This document shows, in pieces, positions 38,047-47,295 of a stretch of DNA of 51,347 bases. The stretch covers positions 1-51,347 of the forward strand of contig JBMORL010000120.1 in NCBI GenBank assembly GCA_049322335.1, read 5' to 3'. Below the pieces are notes generated by a model. That model saw only the letters and a program-made list of their open reading frames with translations, was not told the origin of the DNA and made no database searches. The first letter of the stretch is position 1; every line of letters begins with the position of its first letter. The stretch comes from JBMORL01 sp049322335 (GTDB taxonomy: Bacteria > Bacteroidota > Bacteroidia > Flavobacteriales_D > UBA2798). The position numbers were made by a program, and so were the translations under genes.

Positions 38047-40881
38047 ATGAAACAGGAAATTACCGCAGCAGAAGAACAAATTGAAGTTTACGGAGCGCGT
38101 GTACACAATCTCAAAAATATTGATGTACATATTCCGCGTAACCGGCTGGTAGTATTTACCGGCCTCAGCGGAAGCGGAAAATCATCACTGGCATTCGATA
38201 CCATTTATGCAGAAGGGCAAAGAAGATACATCGAAACTTTTTCATCGTATGCCCGCACTTTTCTGGGCGGAATGGAACGGCCGGATGTGGATAAAATTAC
38301 CGGGCTGAGTCCTGTTATTTCCATTGAACAAAAAACAGTAAACAAAAATCCGCGTTCGACTGTCGGCACCATTACCGAAATTTATGATTTTATGCGCCTG
38401 CTTTTTGCGCGTGCCGGAGAAGCATTCAGTTATGTTACTGGCGAAAAAATGGTGAAATATTCGGATGCACAGATACTGGAACTGATACTGAAAGATTACA
38501 AAAACAAAAAAATTGCCATTCTTGCTCCCGTAGTGAAAGGAAGAAAAGGACATTACCGCGAATTATTCGAACAGATTAAAAAAACCGGTTTCCTTCGTGT
38601 AAGAGTGGATGGTAAAATAAAAGAACTCGTAGAACGTATATCTGTTGACCGTTATAAAATACATGATATTGAAATAGTGATCGACCGGCTGGAAGCGAAC
38701 AAAAACAGCGAATCACGCATTGCCGAATCAGTAAAACAGGCCATGAAATACGGAAAAGGCGAATTGATGATACTGGATACCGAAACAGACACCACCCGTT
38801 TCTTCAGCCGCTACCTGATGTGTCCCACATCGGGAATTTCGTATAACGAACCGGCTCCCAATCTTTTTTCCTTCAATTCTCCCTATGGCGCCTGCCACAA
38901 ATGCGATGGAATAGGAGAAATTACAGAAGCTGATCTTGAAAAAATAATTCCCGATCCGAAAAAAAGTATCAAACAGGGTGGAATTGCACCTCTGGGTGAA
39001 TTTAAAACCGCTTCCATTTTCAGAGAGATAGAAGCTTTGCTGGCTCACTACAAACTAAAAATCACCTCCCCGATTGAAGACATTCCTGAAACGGTGCTGA
39101 ACAAAATACTTTACGGAACGGATGAGATCATCAAAGTTCACAATCATACCGGCATCAATGAATTTATTTCTGACTACGAGGGAGTAGTTAATTTTATTCT
39201 CCGCCATTCGCATGAAAATCCTTCGCGCACCATACAACGCTGGGCCCATAGTTTTATGAACCAGGTGAAATGCCCGGAATGCAATGGCAGCCGCCTGAAA
39301 AAAGAATCACTTTATTTTAAACTTGCCGGTAAAAATATTTTTGAACTCGCTTCTGCCGATATTTCCGAATTAAAAAACTGGTTTGATGAAGTAGAAAATC
39401 AACTCAGCGAAAAACAAAATAAAATTGCACGTGAAGTATTGAAGGAAATCCGTTCAAGAATAAGTTTTTTAATGGATGTGGGGCTGGAATATCTTACTCC
39501 CGACCGCAGTTCGCGTTCACTTTCGGGAGGAGAAGCACAACGTATACGTCTGGCTACACAAATTGGAAGTGAATTAACCGGTGTGCTTTATATTCTTGAT
39601 GAACCCAGTATAGGCTTGCATCAGCGCGATAACGCACGGCTTATCGGTTCACTGAAAAAACTGCGCGATATAGGTAATTCGGTTATCGTGGTAGAACACG
39701 ATAAAGACATGATTATGGAATCGGATTATGTAATCGACATCGGGCCCGGGGCCGGAATAATGGGTGGAAAAATTGTAGATGCCAATATTCCCAAAAAAAT
39801 AAAACAAAGTGATTCGCTTACCGCAGCCTATATTACCGGTGAAAAAAATATTCCGGTTCCCAAAACAAGGCGAAAAGGAAATAACGAATGGTTGGTTTTA
39901 AAGGGTGCCAAAGGACATAACCTGAAAAATGTAACGCTTAAATTACCTCTGCAAAAATTCATTTGCGTTACCGGAGTTTCAGGAAGCGGAAAATCATCGC
40001 TTATAAATGAAACTCTTTACCCGATATTGAATACGCATTTTTATGACGCGGTTACTCCTCCTCTTCCCTATTCTTCTGTTGACGGATTGCAATTTCTTGA
40101 TAAAGTCATTGAGATCGACCAGTCGCCTATCGGACGAACTCCGCGATCCAATCCCGCTACCTATACCAACCTGTTTTCCGACATCAGGAATTTATTCGCC
40201 CAACTACCCGAAGCAAAAATCCGCGGGTATAATCCCGGAAGATTTTCGTTTAATGTAAAAGGCGGAAGATGCGAAACCTGCCAGGGAGGCGGATTAAAAA
40301 CCATCGAGATGAATTTCCTGCCTGATGTGTATGTGGAATGTGAAACATGCGGAGGAAAAAGATACAACCGCGAAACCCTGGAAGTGCGTTATAAAGGAAA
40401 ATCCATAAGTGATGTGCTGAATATGACTATCTCCAACGCTATCCGTTTTTTTGAAGGTATTCCCTATATACAGCAAAAATTGCATACGATGGAATCGGTG
40501 GGACTCGGATATCTCACACTCGGGCAATCTTCCACCACTCTTTCGGGTGGAGAGGCGCAACGTATCAAATTATCAGCTGAACTCTCGAAAAGAGATACAG
40601 GAAAAACTATTTACATTCTTGATGAACCCACCACCGGCTTACATTTTGAAGACATCCGCCTGTTATTGGATGTTTTGAATCGTTTGGTTGACAACGGAAA
40701 TACGGTGATCGTTATAGAACATAACCTGGATATCATCAAAACAGCCGATCATGTAATTGATATGGGCCCCGAAGGAGGAAAAAACGGTGGAATGATCATT
40801 GCTGAAGGAACTCCCGAAGAATTGTGTTATAGCCGAAACAGCCATACCGCCCGCTTCCTGAAGCCCGAATTATCGCTATAA
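38047..40881 (+). CDS. uvrA: excinuclease ABC subunit A, canonical UvrA
   Basis: This is the damage-recognition ATPase of nucleotide excision repair, 944 residues. It has Walker A motifs GLSGSGKS (about 39-46) and GVSGSGKS, the UvrB-binding region, zinc-finger Cys motifs (CHKCDGIG, CPECNGSR, CETCQGGG and CETCGGKRYNRETLEV), and two LSGGEAQR signatures with ILDEPSIGL and ILDEPTTGL Walker B motifs. The DQSPIGRTPRSNPATY and GGRCETCQGGG stretches match the classical E. coli-type protein as I remember it, so I call this copy canonical and the one at 2603-5422 the paralogue. It has its own promoter within the end of the transglycosylase gene, although it follows the EPS genes in direction. Confidence 0.96.
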   Translation: MKQEITAAEEQIEVYGARVHNLKNIDVHIPRNRLVVFTGLSGSGKSSLAFDTIYAEGQRRYIETFSSYARTFLGGMERPDVDKITGLSPVISIEQKTVNKNPRSTVGTITEIYDFMRLLFARAGEAFSYVTGEKMVKYSDAQILELILKDYKNKKIAILAPVVKGRKGHYRELFEQIKKTGFLRVRVDGKIKELVERISVDRYKIHDIEIVIDRLEANKNSESRIAESVKQAMKYGKGELMILDTETDTTRFFSRYLMCPTSGISYNEPAPNLFSFNSPYGACHKCDGIGEITEADLEKIIPDPKKSIKQGGIAPLGEFKTASIFREIEALLAHYKLKITSPIEDIPETVLNKILYGTDEIIKVHNHTGINEFISDYEGVVNFILRHSHENPSRTIQRWAHSFMNQVKCPECNGSRLKKESLYFKLAGKNIFELASADISELKNWFDEVENQLSEKQNKIAREVLKEIRSRISFLMDVGLEYLTPDRSSRSLSGGEAQRIRLATQIGSELTGVLYILDEPSIGLHQRDNARLIGSLKKLRDIGNSVIVVEHDKDMIMESDYVIDIGPGAGIMGGKIVDANIPKKIKQSDSLTAAYITGEKNIPVPKTRRKGNNEWLVLKGAKGHNLKNVTLKLPLQKFICVTGVSGSGKSSLINETLYPILNTHFYDAVTPPLPYSSVDGLQFLDKVIEIDQSPIGRTPRSNPATYTNLFSDIRNLFAQLPEAKIRGYNPGRFSFNVKGGRCETCQGGGLKTIEMNFLPDVYVECETCGGKRYNRETLEVRYKGKSISDVLNMTISNAIRFFEGIPYIQQKLHTMESVGLGYLTLGQSSTTLSGGEAQRIKLSAELSKRDTGKTIYILDEPTTGLHFEDIRLLLDVLNRLVDNGNTVIVIEHNLDIIKTADHVIDMGPEGGKNGGMIIAEGTPEELCYSRNSHTARFLKPELSL

Positions 40882-40979
40882 ACCGCATTTTACCCCTTTT
40901 ACACCACCGTTTAAGCAGTTTGGCACATTTTTTACATCTTTTAACTAACAGTTTACGTTGAATAAGTAAAAACAACCTT

Positions 40980-41741
40980 ATGGCTTTCTTACACAATGGC
41001 TCTGTAAATTCAACTCCGCAAAGATTTTATATGACAGACAAAGAAAAAAAGATCCACGCCAAATTCGTACATAAAAACTGGAGTGAGATTAAATCGGAAA
41101 ACAGCTGGGCAATTTTTAAAGTAATGGCAGAATTTGTTGACGGGTATGAAAAACTCGCCCGCATTGGCCCCTGTGTTTCCATATTCGGATCGGCCAGAAC
41201 TAAACCCGAAAATCCCTATTATCAACTCGCAGAAGAGATCGCTTTCGAACTCACCCAGCGAGGATATGGTGTAATTACAGGTGGCGGCCCCGGAATTATG
41301 GAAGCCGGAAACAAAGGCGCAAAACGGGGTGGCGGCACTTCTGTTGGCCTGAATATTGAATTGCCTTTCGAACAATATTCCAATCCTTATATCGACCGGG
41401 ATAAAATCATCAACTTCGATTACTTTTTCGTGAGAAAAGTAATGTTCATCAAATTCTCACAGGGATTTATTGTACTTCCCGGTGGCTTTGGAACACTGGA
41501 TGAATTGTTTGAAGCTTTGACGTTGATTCAAACCGAAAAAATAGCCGCCTTCCCGGTTATCCTGGTGGGAAAAAAATACTGGTCGGGCCTTCTCGACTGG
41601 ATCAAATCAACTGTTTTGGCCGAAGAAAAAAACATCAATCCCATCGACCTCGACCTTATTCAACTGGTAGACTCTCCCGAAGAAGCCGTAAAAGCCATTG
41701 ACGACTTTTATAACAAATACCTGCTTAAGCCCAATTTCTGA
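40980..41741 (+). CDS. LOG-family nucleotide 5'-monophosphate phosphoribohydrolase
   Basis: LOG (lonely guy, TIGR00730) proteins release a base from a nucleoside monophosphate; in plants they make active cytokinin, and in bacteria the role is often nucleotide salvage or house-cleaning. The 253-residue protein has a Rossmann-like core with GGGPGIMEAGNKGA and the diagnostic PGGFGTLDELFEALT motif (PGGxGTxxE). An alternative start is the ATG at 41031 (MTDKEKK), which removes 17 residues that are not family-like; I cannot decide between them from upstream signals. It ends just before a clear terminator. Confidence 0.9.
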   Translation: MAFLHNGSVNSTPQRFYMTDKEKKIHAKFVHKNWSEIKSENSWAIFKVMAEFVDGYEKLARIGPCVSIFGSARTKPENPYYQLAEEIAFELTQRGYGVITGGGPGIMEAGNKGAKRGGGTSVGLNIELPFEQYSNPYIDRDKIINFDYFFVRKVMFIKFSQGFIVLPGGFGTLDELFEALTLIQTEKIAAFPVILVGKKYWSGLLDWIKSTVLAEEKNINPIDLDLIQLVDSPEEAVKAIDDFYNKYLLKPNF

Positions 41742-41782
41742 CAAAAACGGTATTCAACAAAATTCTGTTGGTAATGATAAAG

Positions 41783-41809
41783 AGCGGTAAAATTTTACCG
41801 CTTTTTTTT
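41783..41809 (+). terminator. rho-independent terminator after the LOG gene
   Basis: AGCGGTAAAATTTTACCGCT is a perfect 20-bp palindrome followed directly by a run of T, 40 bases after the LOG stop and just ahead of the next promoter. Confidence 0.92.
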
Positions 41810-41813
41810 GGTT

Positions 41814-41821
41814 TAGTTTTG
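41814..41821 (+). promoter_or_regulatory. -7 element (TAGTTTTG) of the 41839 gene
   Basis: TAGTTTTG, an exact TAnnTTTG match, lies 17 bases before the ATG at 41839 and just past the T run of the preceding terminator. Confidence 0.6.
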
Positions 41822-41838
41822 TTTGAAACAGCGCAGGG

Positions 41839-42984
41839 ATGAAAAAAGCCGTTTTATTTATATTTATTTTGTTATCCTGTCGTCTCCAGGCACAGTCATT
41901 GAAAACTAATCTTCCTGCTGAATTCATTGCCCTTCAGCCATACGATATCCAGCTGCTGCTTAACAAAGGAAATTGTACAGGAACTGCCTCACTGAAAATA
42001 ATTTCAGGAAATGCAAACCCGGTAATTTATCCGGCCGGGATTCCGAACGGGATACTGACTGCTGAAGGAAATATTCAGATCATTACCTGGCAGGAAATTC
42101 CGACCGACAGCATAATAGCTTCGGAAGTAAGAATAACTTTCCCCGAATCAGCGGCCGGAAATTATGATTTGAAATTAATTTTGGCATATAACGATAATGG
42201 CACTTCAGCAGAAAAAATGCTGTTTTCACAGCCCGTAAAAATTCATCCTCCTTCCAAAGCCACAGCAGGGCGCATCATTACACAGATAAGCGAAAACCAG
42301 TATGTCATCAGCCTTGAAATTAACAAACCTTTATTGGGAGGATTTGCAAAGATCTATGAAAAACTTCCGGCCTCTTTAAAAGCCGTCTCAACAGAGTGCC
42401 GCCACTGCGTTTGGAAATCTGAACCAGGTATGCTAAAAATTTCGTGGGATGATTTTCTTCCTGAAGACTCGCTGGTAACCGTAAAATATAAACTCCATTC
42501 CACCTCAGGATTTCCTGAGTTAACCGGTACGCTTTCTGCCGAATTTCTTTTGGGAAACAATGATAATACCGCCATTGTAACTACCCAAAAAAACATACTG
42601 AAAACAGAAGAAGTAATTGCTGCAGTTAAAAATGAAAATCCTCCCGAAAAAAAAGAAAATCCCATTGTTGTAACCGCATCTGTAAACCCCGAAATCAGGC
42701 CCGATCCCGTTATTTCTTCATCAGATACCGTTTTTCGTGTGCAGTTTGCAGCCGGCCATCCCGGGGTTTCCAAAGAATATTTTGCTAAAAAATACCATAT
42801 CACCGAACCCATTTATGTGGAATACATTGATGGATATGCCAAGTTTTCGGTGGGACAATTTGCTGATTTAGATGAAGCCCTTAAAAAAAGGAACCAAATG
42901 AACCAGTCGGCCTTTAAAAATCCCTTTGTTATCGCTTTAGTGGATGGCAAAAGGATAAAGTATCACCCTCCTACCCTAAAATAA
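41839..42984 (+). CDS. secreted protein with a C-terminal SPOR-like domain
   Basis: The 381-residue exported protein has a signal peptide (1-19, LLSCRLQAQ). Residues about 20-240 are beta-rich and look like one or two immunoglobulin-like folds, without a motif I recognise. After a low-complexity linker (about 255-290, KNENPPEKKENP) comes a domain (about 297-377) with FRVQFAAGHPGVSKEYF, YVEYIDGYAKFSVGQFADLDEALKK and FVIALVDGKRI: the VQ-alpha-Y-GxF-EA-A pattern of SPOR peptidoglycan-binding domains. The next gene carries three related domains, so the two probably act together at the cell wall/outer membrane. Confidence 0.78.
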   Translation: MKKAVLFIFILLSCRLQAQSLKTNLPAEFIALQPYDIQLLLNKGNCTGTASLKIISGNANPVIYPAGIPNGILTAEGNIQIITWQEIPTDSIIASEVRITFPESAAGNYDLKLILAYNDNGTSAEKMLFSQPVKIHPPSKATAGRIITQISENQYVISLEINKPLLGGFAKIYEKLPASLKAVSTECRHCVWKSEPGMLKISWDDFLPEDSLVTVKYKLHSTSGFPELTGTLSAEFLLGNNDNTAIVTTQKNILKTEEVIAAVKNENPPEKKENPIVVTASVNPEIRPDPVISSSDTVFRVQFAAGHPGVSKEYFAKKYHITEPIYVEYIDGYAKFSVGQFADLDEALKKRNQMNQSAFKNPFVIALVDGKRIKYHPPTLK

Positions 42985-43023
42985 CTTGTAATTAAAGCAA
43001 ATTTTGTATATTAGTATCTTGAA

Positions 43024-45207
43024 GTGAAAACCGTATTCTCCATAAAGTCCTGCCTGATAGCTTTTACAGCACTGGTGTTGTGCGTTCAATATGCCGGTGC
43101 ACAGGATACTTCGGAAGTAAAAGAACCGGTGCAACCTGAAATTCCTGATAATGGTTTTGTTTTCCGCCCCACACTTGGCCTGGGTGTCGGCACCTTCACT
43201 TTCTTTGGCGATATTGCCAATAACAATAAAGGCTTTCATCCCAACGTAAGCCGCATTGGTTACGATCTTCGAATCAGCAACCCTCTTACTGATTATCTTG
43301 ATGTGAGTTTTTATACCATTTTTGGAATCCTGAGTTCAAGTGAGCGTACTGCCACACGCAATCTCAATTTCATGTCGCAGATTCGTACAGGCGGAATGGT
43401 GTTGAGTTATAATTTCAATCAGATTCTTCCTGAAAAAAGAAAAATAGAACCCTATATTTTTCTCGGGGTGGAATCGTTTGAATTCCTTTCGAAAACCGAC
43501 CTCTATGACCGTTTCGGAAACCGTTATTATTACTGGTCTGACGGGTCAATAAGAAACATGGATGAAAACGATCCCAATGCTGCCAATGCCATTTATCTCC
43601 AGCGGGATTACAAATATGAAAGCGATGTGCGCGAACTTAACCTGGATGGGTTTGGTAAATATCCTGAGCGTTCATGGGCAATTCCGGTGGGAGTTGGATT
43701 CCAAATGCACTTAAACGAAAGATGGAAATTCAGAATGGGAACCTCTATGCATTTTGCATTTACCGACCTGGTGGATGGCGTCACCCCCGAAAGTACTGGC
43801 GACCGTGCCGGAGACAGTAAAAATGATAAATTCCTTTATTCCTCTTTTTCATTGAATTACGATCTGCAACGACTCAGGCAAAAAGAAGACGAAACAGAAG
43901 AACCCATTATGCCACTGGATGAATTGCTGGCTCTTTTGGGAAAAGATACAGTGGATTCTGACGGAGATAAAGTAGTGGATTTTGTTGATGATTGTGCGTG
44001 GACTCCTGCCGGTGTGCCTGTTGATGAAAAGGGTTGTCCGTTTGACAAAGACCGCGACCTTGTTTTTGACTATGGCGATGATGAAAAAGAAACGCCCGAA
44101 GGAAATGTGGTAAATACCCGCGGAGTTACGTATACAGATGAAGACCAGGAAAAATATTTTTCATATTACATAGATTCTACAGGCGCCACTATAGTTTACG
44201 AACGGGTTGACCAGGAAATTTCCGGAAACATGGCAGGAAATAACGGCACTAACGGTTCGGGGTTAAACGTAAAAGAAAATCTCAACTATGTGGTGATTAT
44301 AGGAACAGAAGAAAAGAAAATTGCAGCCAATGAATTACACAAGTTCCTTGGTTTTAAAGATTTCAGAACGGTAGAATCGGGTGATACCGTGTATTACATT
44401 GTAGGAAACTATAAATCCATTGATGAAGCGATAAAGCGAAAATACAATTTGGAAGAAACCGGGTGGAACGTAAGCGGAATCGGAACCACCACCACTTCAT
44501 ACACTACCGACAAATACGGAAACCGTGTGGAAGTAACCGGAATAACTACTGTACCGGAAGATAAACTTCCACAGGATTCTATAGTAGACACTAATCTTCC
44601 CACTACCGGGCAAGCTGTTTTCAGAGTACAGATAGGTGCTTTTTACAAAAAGATTTCTCCTTCGGTTTTTAAAGACGCAAAAGACCTTGTTTGGGTAACC
44701 GGTTCGGATGGAATTACGCGCTATTACTCGGGATCTTTTACTGATATGAATGCTGCTGCAGAGCACAAAATCAATATGATTACAAAAGGATATGTGGGTT
44801 CGTTTATTGTTGCATATAAAGACCAAAAAAGAGTTCCGCTGAATACCGTAGGTGCTACACTTGTAAATCCACGTGATAAGGAAAACCTGGATGAATCAAA
44901 CGATCCCTCTAAAACAAAAATTGATAAGTCGCTTATCAAATTTAAAGTGCAGGTGGGTGCTTATAGAAATGATGTGCCTACCGAGATGCTGGACGTTTTC
45001 CTGAAAATAGGAAATGTGACGCCCTACCGTGACAATACGACAGGCATCACGCGTTATGTGACAGGAATGTATAATAGTTATGAAGAGGCAGCAAAAGTGC
45101 TTGATCAGATCAATGCAACAGGAGTGAAAGATGCCTTCATCATAGCTGATTTTAACGGACGAATCATTTCTTCGAAAGAAGCATTGGAATTATTGAACCA
45201 GAATTGA
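43024..45207 (+). CDS. outer-envelope protein with N-terminal barrel-like region and three SPOR-like repeats
   Basis: The 727-residue protein starts at a GTG, the only start in frame before the signal peptide (about 1-26, VLCVQYAGAQ). Residues about 45-290 are beta-strand-rich with an OMP-like glycine/aromatic pattern (GLGVGTFTFFGDI, FQMHLNERWKFRMGTSMHFAF). A thrombospondin-3-like calcium loop follows (about 318-360; DSDGDKVVDFVDDC, GVPVDEKGC, DKDRDLVFDYGDD). Three SPOR-like domains end the protein, near 420-480 (NYVVIIGT), 535-600 (FRVQIGAFYKKI) and 640-715 (FKVQVGAYRNDV), each with a YY/RY-GxY-EA pattern. This resembles an OmpA-type protein in which SPOR-like modules take the place of the OmpA domain. 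It lies 39 bases after the other SPOR-like gene. Confidence 0.8.
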   Translation: MKTVFSIKSCLIAFTALVLCVQYAGAQDTSEVKEPVQPEIPDNGFVFRPTLGLGVGTFTFFGDIANNNKGFHPNVSRIGYDLRISNPLTDYLDVSFYTIFGILSSSERTATRNLNFMSQIRTGGMVLSYNFNQILPEKRKIEPYIFLGVESFEFLSKTDLYDRFGNRYYYWSDGSIRNMDENDPNAANAIYLQRDYKYESDVRELNLDGFGKYPERSWAIPVGVGFQMHLNERWKFRMGTSMHFAFTDLVDGVTPESTGDRAGDSKNDKFLYSSFSLNYDLQRLRQKEDETEEPIMPLDELLALLGKDTVDSDGDKVVDFVDDCAWTPAGVPVDEKGCPFDKDRDLVFDYGDDEKETPEGNVVNTRGVTYTDEDQEKYFSYYIDSTGATIVYERVDQEISGNMAGNNGTNGSGLNVKENLNYVVIIGTEEKKIAANELHKFLGFKDFRTVESGDTVYYIVGNYKSIDEAIKRKYNLEETGWNVSGIGTTTTSYTTDKYGNRVEVTGITTVPEDKLPQDSIVDTNLPTTGQAVFRVQIGAFYKKISPSVFKDAKDLVWVTGSDGITRYYSGSFTDMNAAAEHKINMITKGYVGSFIVAYKDQKRVPLNTVGATLVNPRDKENLDESNDPSKTKIDKSLIKFKVQVGAYRNDVPTEMLDVFLKIGNVTPYRDNTTGITRYVTGMYNSYEEAAKVLDQINATGVKDAFIIADFNGRIISSKEALELLNQN

Positions 45208-45215
45208 TAATTTTG
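45184..45215 (+). promoter_or_regulatory. candidate promoter of the 45251 gene
   Basis: TTG (45184-45186), a 21-base spacer and TAATTTTG (45208-45215) fit the Bacteroidota promoter and overlap the stop of the preceding gene. Confidence 0.55.
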
Positions 45216-45250
45216 GCATAAACTTTGAACGATATATAAAAAACCAAAAC

Positions 45251-45538
45251 ATGAAAAAATTATTCCTCACTATTCTCGTTACCGGCCTTTTTGCTTCTGT
45301 AGCAATGGCGGATGGCGGAGATTCTACCAAAGCGAAAAAGAAAGTAAAACTGAAAGACCTTAAAGCCAAAACCAACAACACATTAAATGTTCCCAATCTT
45401 AAACCGGAAACAACAGATGGTGGCGGTGTTCCCAATACAAAACTTACTGTAAACGAAGAAGGTGTTCCTGCCAACGACAAAAAACAAAAATCAGGAACTA
45501 CCGGCACTACCGGTAAAAAAGAAGAAGGACCTAAATAG
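45251..45538 (+). CDS. small secreted, lysine/threonine-rich protein
   Basis: The 95-residue protein has a signal peptide (1-21, LFASVAMA) and a mature part of about 74 residues that is hydrophilic, basic at first (KAKKKVKLKDLKAK) and then Gly/Thr/Pro-rich, ending KKEEGPK. It has no cysteine and no recognised domain, and is probably disordered. It has its own promoter and ends at a bidirectional terminator, so it is a single-gene unit. Function unknown. Confidence 0.75.
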   Translation: MKKLFLTILVTGLFASVAMADGGDSTKAKKKVKLKDLKAKTNNTLNVPNLKPETTDGGGVPNTKLTVNEEGVPANDKKQKSGTTGTTGKKEEGPK

Positions 45539-45560
45539 ATTAGTCATTTATTACCAATAA

Positions 45561-45595
45561 AAAAGGGGACGCTAAATAGTGTCCCCTTTTCTTTT
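45561..45595. terminator. bidirectional rho-independent terminator
   Basis: AAAAGGGGAC, a short loop region (GCTAAATAGT) and GTCCCCTTTT form a strong hairpin with A/T runs on both sides, serving the convergent 45251 and 45616 genes. Confidence 0.9.
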
Positions 45596-45615
45596 CAAAC
45601 AAACGTAAACCTGAC

Positions 45616-46686
45616 TTAAGCTTTAATGATAAAAATGAATTTTTGCAATTCTTTCACCTGGTCGGTTACCTTTTTAGATTTTAAAAGATTTTTTGAATTG
45701 ATAGTGATGTCGGATTCTTCTTTTGACTTCAAAAAATCATTGATGTAATTAATTTTTATTCCATACGCTTCACCATCGGCTGCGCTATTTTTTCCTGCCA
45801 GTACGCCAACAATTTCACCGTTTTCTGTAAATACAGGTGCTCCGCTGTTACCCGGGTTAACCGGAAGTGCGAATTGAAGGGCATTGGTATCGCTGTTGTA
45901 ACCGGTAAGAGAACTGATGGGGCCTTCGTTATAAACAATTTCATTTTTGGGATAACCGAGAGTAAATACTTTTTGCCCGATTGATGGCGAATTGGAAGCA
46001 AAAACAAACGGAATTTTATCAAAGTTTTTAAAGGCAGGGTCTTTCACTTTCAGAATAGCAATATCCAGTTTTTTATCAAAGTCAATTACTTCGGCTACAT
46101 AGCGTTGCAAGGTATCGTTTTTCTGTTCCACATAAACATATCCGCCTTTGCCTTTGCCTTTCACCACGTGATAATTGGTAAGCATATATCCGTCAACCGT
46201 TATAGCAAATGCAGTAGCTGTAATTTTCGTTTGGGCAGGTACACTTTCTTTGGTTTCCTGAGCAGAAGATTTTTCATTTACCGCGGGACTTGCATCCTCA
46301 GTCCTGCTAAGCGTCTGGTAGTCCTGCTCCTTTTGCTTGATAATGGTATTGGAGAAATGATAAATGGCAATGGCAGAAGTGCAGATAATAAGTGAAACCG
46401 ATGCAGCAACCATCGCAAGGCGCATAAAGGAAACTTTCTTTTCTCCTGTAAAGATCACTGAAGGCTCTTCATATCCTGATTCACGGTGATATTTATTCAT
46501 TTTAGCCTGTAGCTGTTCTTTTTGAATCACCCATGTAAGGTTTCTGCGGAGCTGAAGATGAAATTCAAATTCGCTTTTAAATTTTTCATCATTATCAAGA
46601 CGTCCTTCAAAAGCCAGCTTTTCGGCAACTGATAATTCACCGTCAAGATATCTTTCTATCAATATGCTTATTTCTTCCCTGTTCAT
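45616..46686 (-). CDS. anti-sigma-like membrane protein fused to a trypsin-like protease
   Basis: The 356-residue protein joins three parts. Residues 1-60 (EEISILIERYLDGELSVAEK, then FKSEFEFHLQLRRNL) have the look of the cytoplasmic helical domain found at the N-terminus of Bacteroidota anti-sigma factors. One transmembrane helix lies at about 87-109. After a polar linker comes a trypsin/DegP-like domain (about 150-335) with a complete catalytic triad: His173 (NYHVV), Asp208 (LDIAIL) and Ser281 (NPGNSGAPV). The protease should lie in the periplasm. There is no PDZ domain. The gene starts one base after the ECF sigma stop, so the pair is translationally linked. I infer an anti-sigma factor that carries its own protease; the anti-sigma role is not proven by sequence. 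Confidence 0.86.
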   Translation of the reverse strand: MNREEISILIERYLDGELSVAEKLAFEGRLDNDEKFKSEFEFHLQLRRNLTWVIQKEQLQAKMNKYHRESGYEEPSVIFTGEKKVSFMRLAMVAASVSLIICTSAIAIYHFSNTIIKQKEQDYQTLSRTEDASPAVNEKSSAQETKESVPAQTKITATAFAITVDGYMLTNYHVVKGKGKGGYVYVEQKNDTLQRYVAEVIDFDKKLDIAILKVKDPAFKNFDKIPFVFASNSPSIGQKVFTLGYPKNEIVYNEGPISSLTGYNSDTNALQFALPVNPGNSGAPVFTENGEIVGVLAGKNSAADGEAYGIKINYINDFLKSKEESDITINSKNLLKSKKVTDQVKELQKFIFIIKA

Positions 46687-46687
46687 T

Positions 46688-47278
46688 TTATAATTCCTCT
46701 GTCCTGTTATTTACAATAAAAATCTTTTTCAGCCTGTTGAAGCATTTATACTTCTGGTTTTTTGCATTGGCGGAGTTGGTGTATCCCATTTTTTCTGCGA
46801 TCTCTTCCATTGATTTTTTATGAAAGAAAAAATCGACCAGTATGGTTTTACATGGTTCTCCCAGTTTCTTTAAAGCACTTTCAAGCGACCTGATATCTTT
46901 TTCCTGGTATTCATATTCCTTTATTACTTCTTCTGCATCCCATATTTCTTCCTCGTTATCCAACCTCAGCACCACATTTCTCGAAAAAACCCTTAACTGC
47001 TTAAGCCACAGGTTTTTGGATATTGAATAAATGAATGTCCCAATGGAACAGGTCAATTCAAAACCTTCTTCCGAAATTTTCTGGTAAAACACCACGAAAG
47101 CTTCCTGGTAAAGGTCTTTGGCATCTTCTTCATCCCCCGAATTTTGCAGCACCATGTGCTGGATTTTCGGGTAATGTTCTTTATAGATGCGCTTTAAAAC
47201 AAACTCATTTCCGCAAAGAACCTGATGGATAATTTTCTTATCCTCAGCCAGATAATATGTCCCGGGCTGTTCGTCCAT
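46688..47278 (-). CDS. ECF-type RNA polymerase sigma factor
   Basis: The 196-residue protein has sigma-2 (about 20-95: LKRIYKEHYPKIQHMVLQNS, DLYQEAFVVFYQKI, TFIYSISKNLWLKQLR) and sigma-4 (about 130-185: LKKLGEPCKTILVDFFFHKKSMEEIAEKMGYTN, NAKNQKYKCFNRL) regions joined by an acidic linker, with no sigma-3, which makes it an ECF sigma factor. The NAKNQKYKCFNRL recognition helix resembles a Bacteroidota ECF subgroup known to me only by pattern. It is followed after one base by the anti-sigma/protease gene and preceded by a 12-bp inverted repeat in the divergent promoter region. Confidence 0.92.
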   Translation of the reverse strand: MDEQPGTYYLAEDKKIIHQVLCGNEFVLKRIYKEHYPKIQHMVLQNSGDEEDAKDLYQEAFVVFYQKISEEGFELTCSIGTFIYSISKNLWLKQLRVFSRNVVLRLDNEEEIWDAEEVIKEYEYQEKDIRSLESALKKLGEPCKTILVDFFFHKKSMEEIAEKMGYTNSANAKNQKYKCFNRLKKIFIVNNRTEEL

Positions 47279-47295
47279 TAATACCCTGTTTATTG

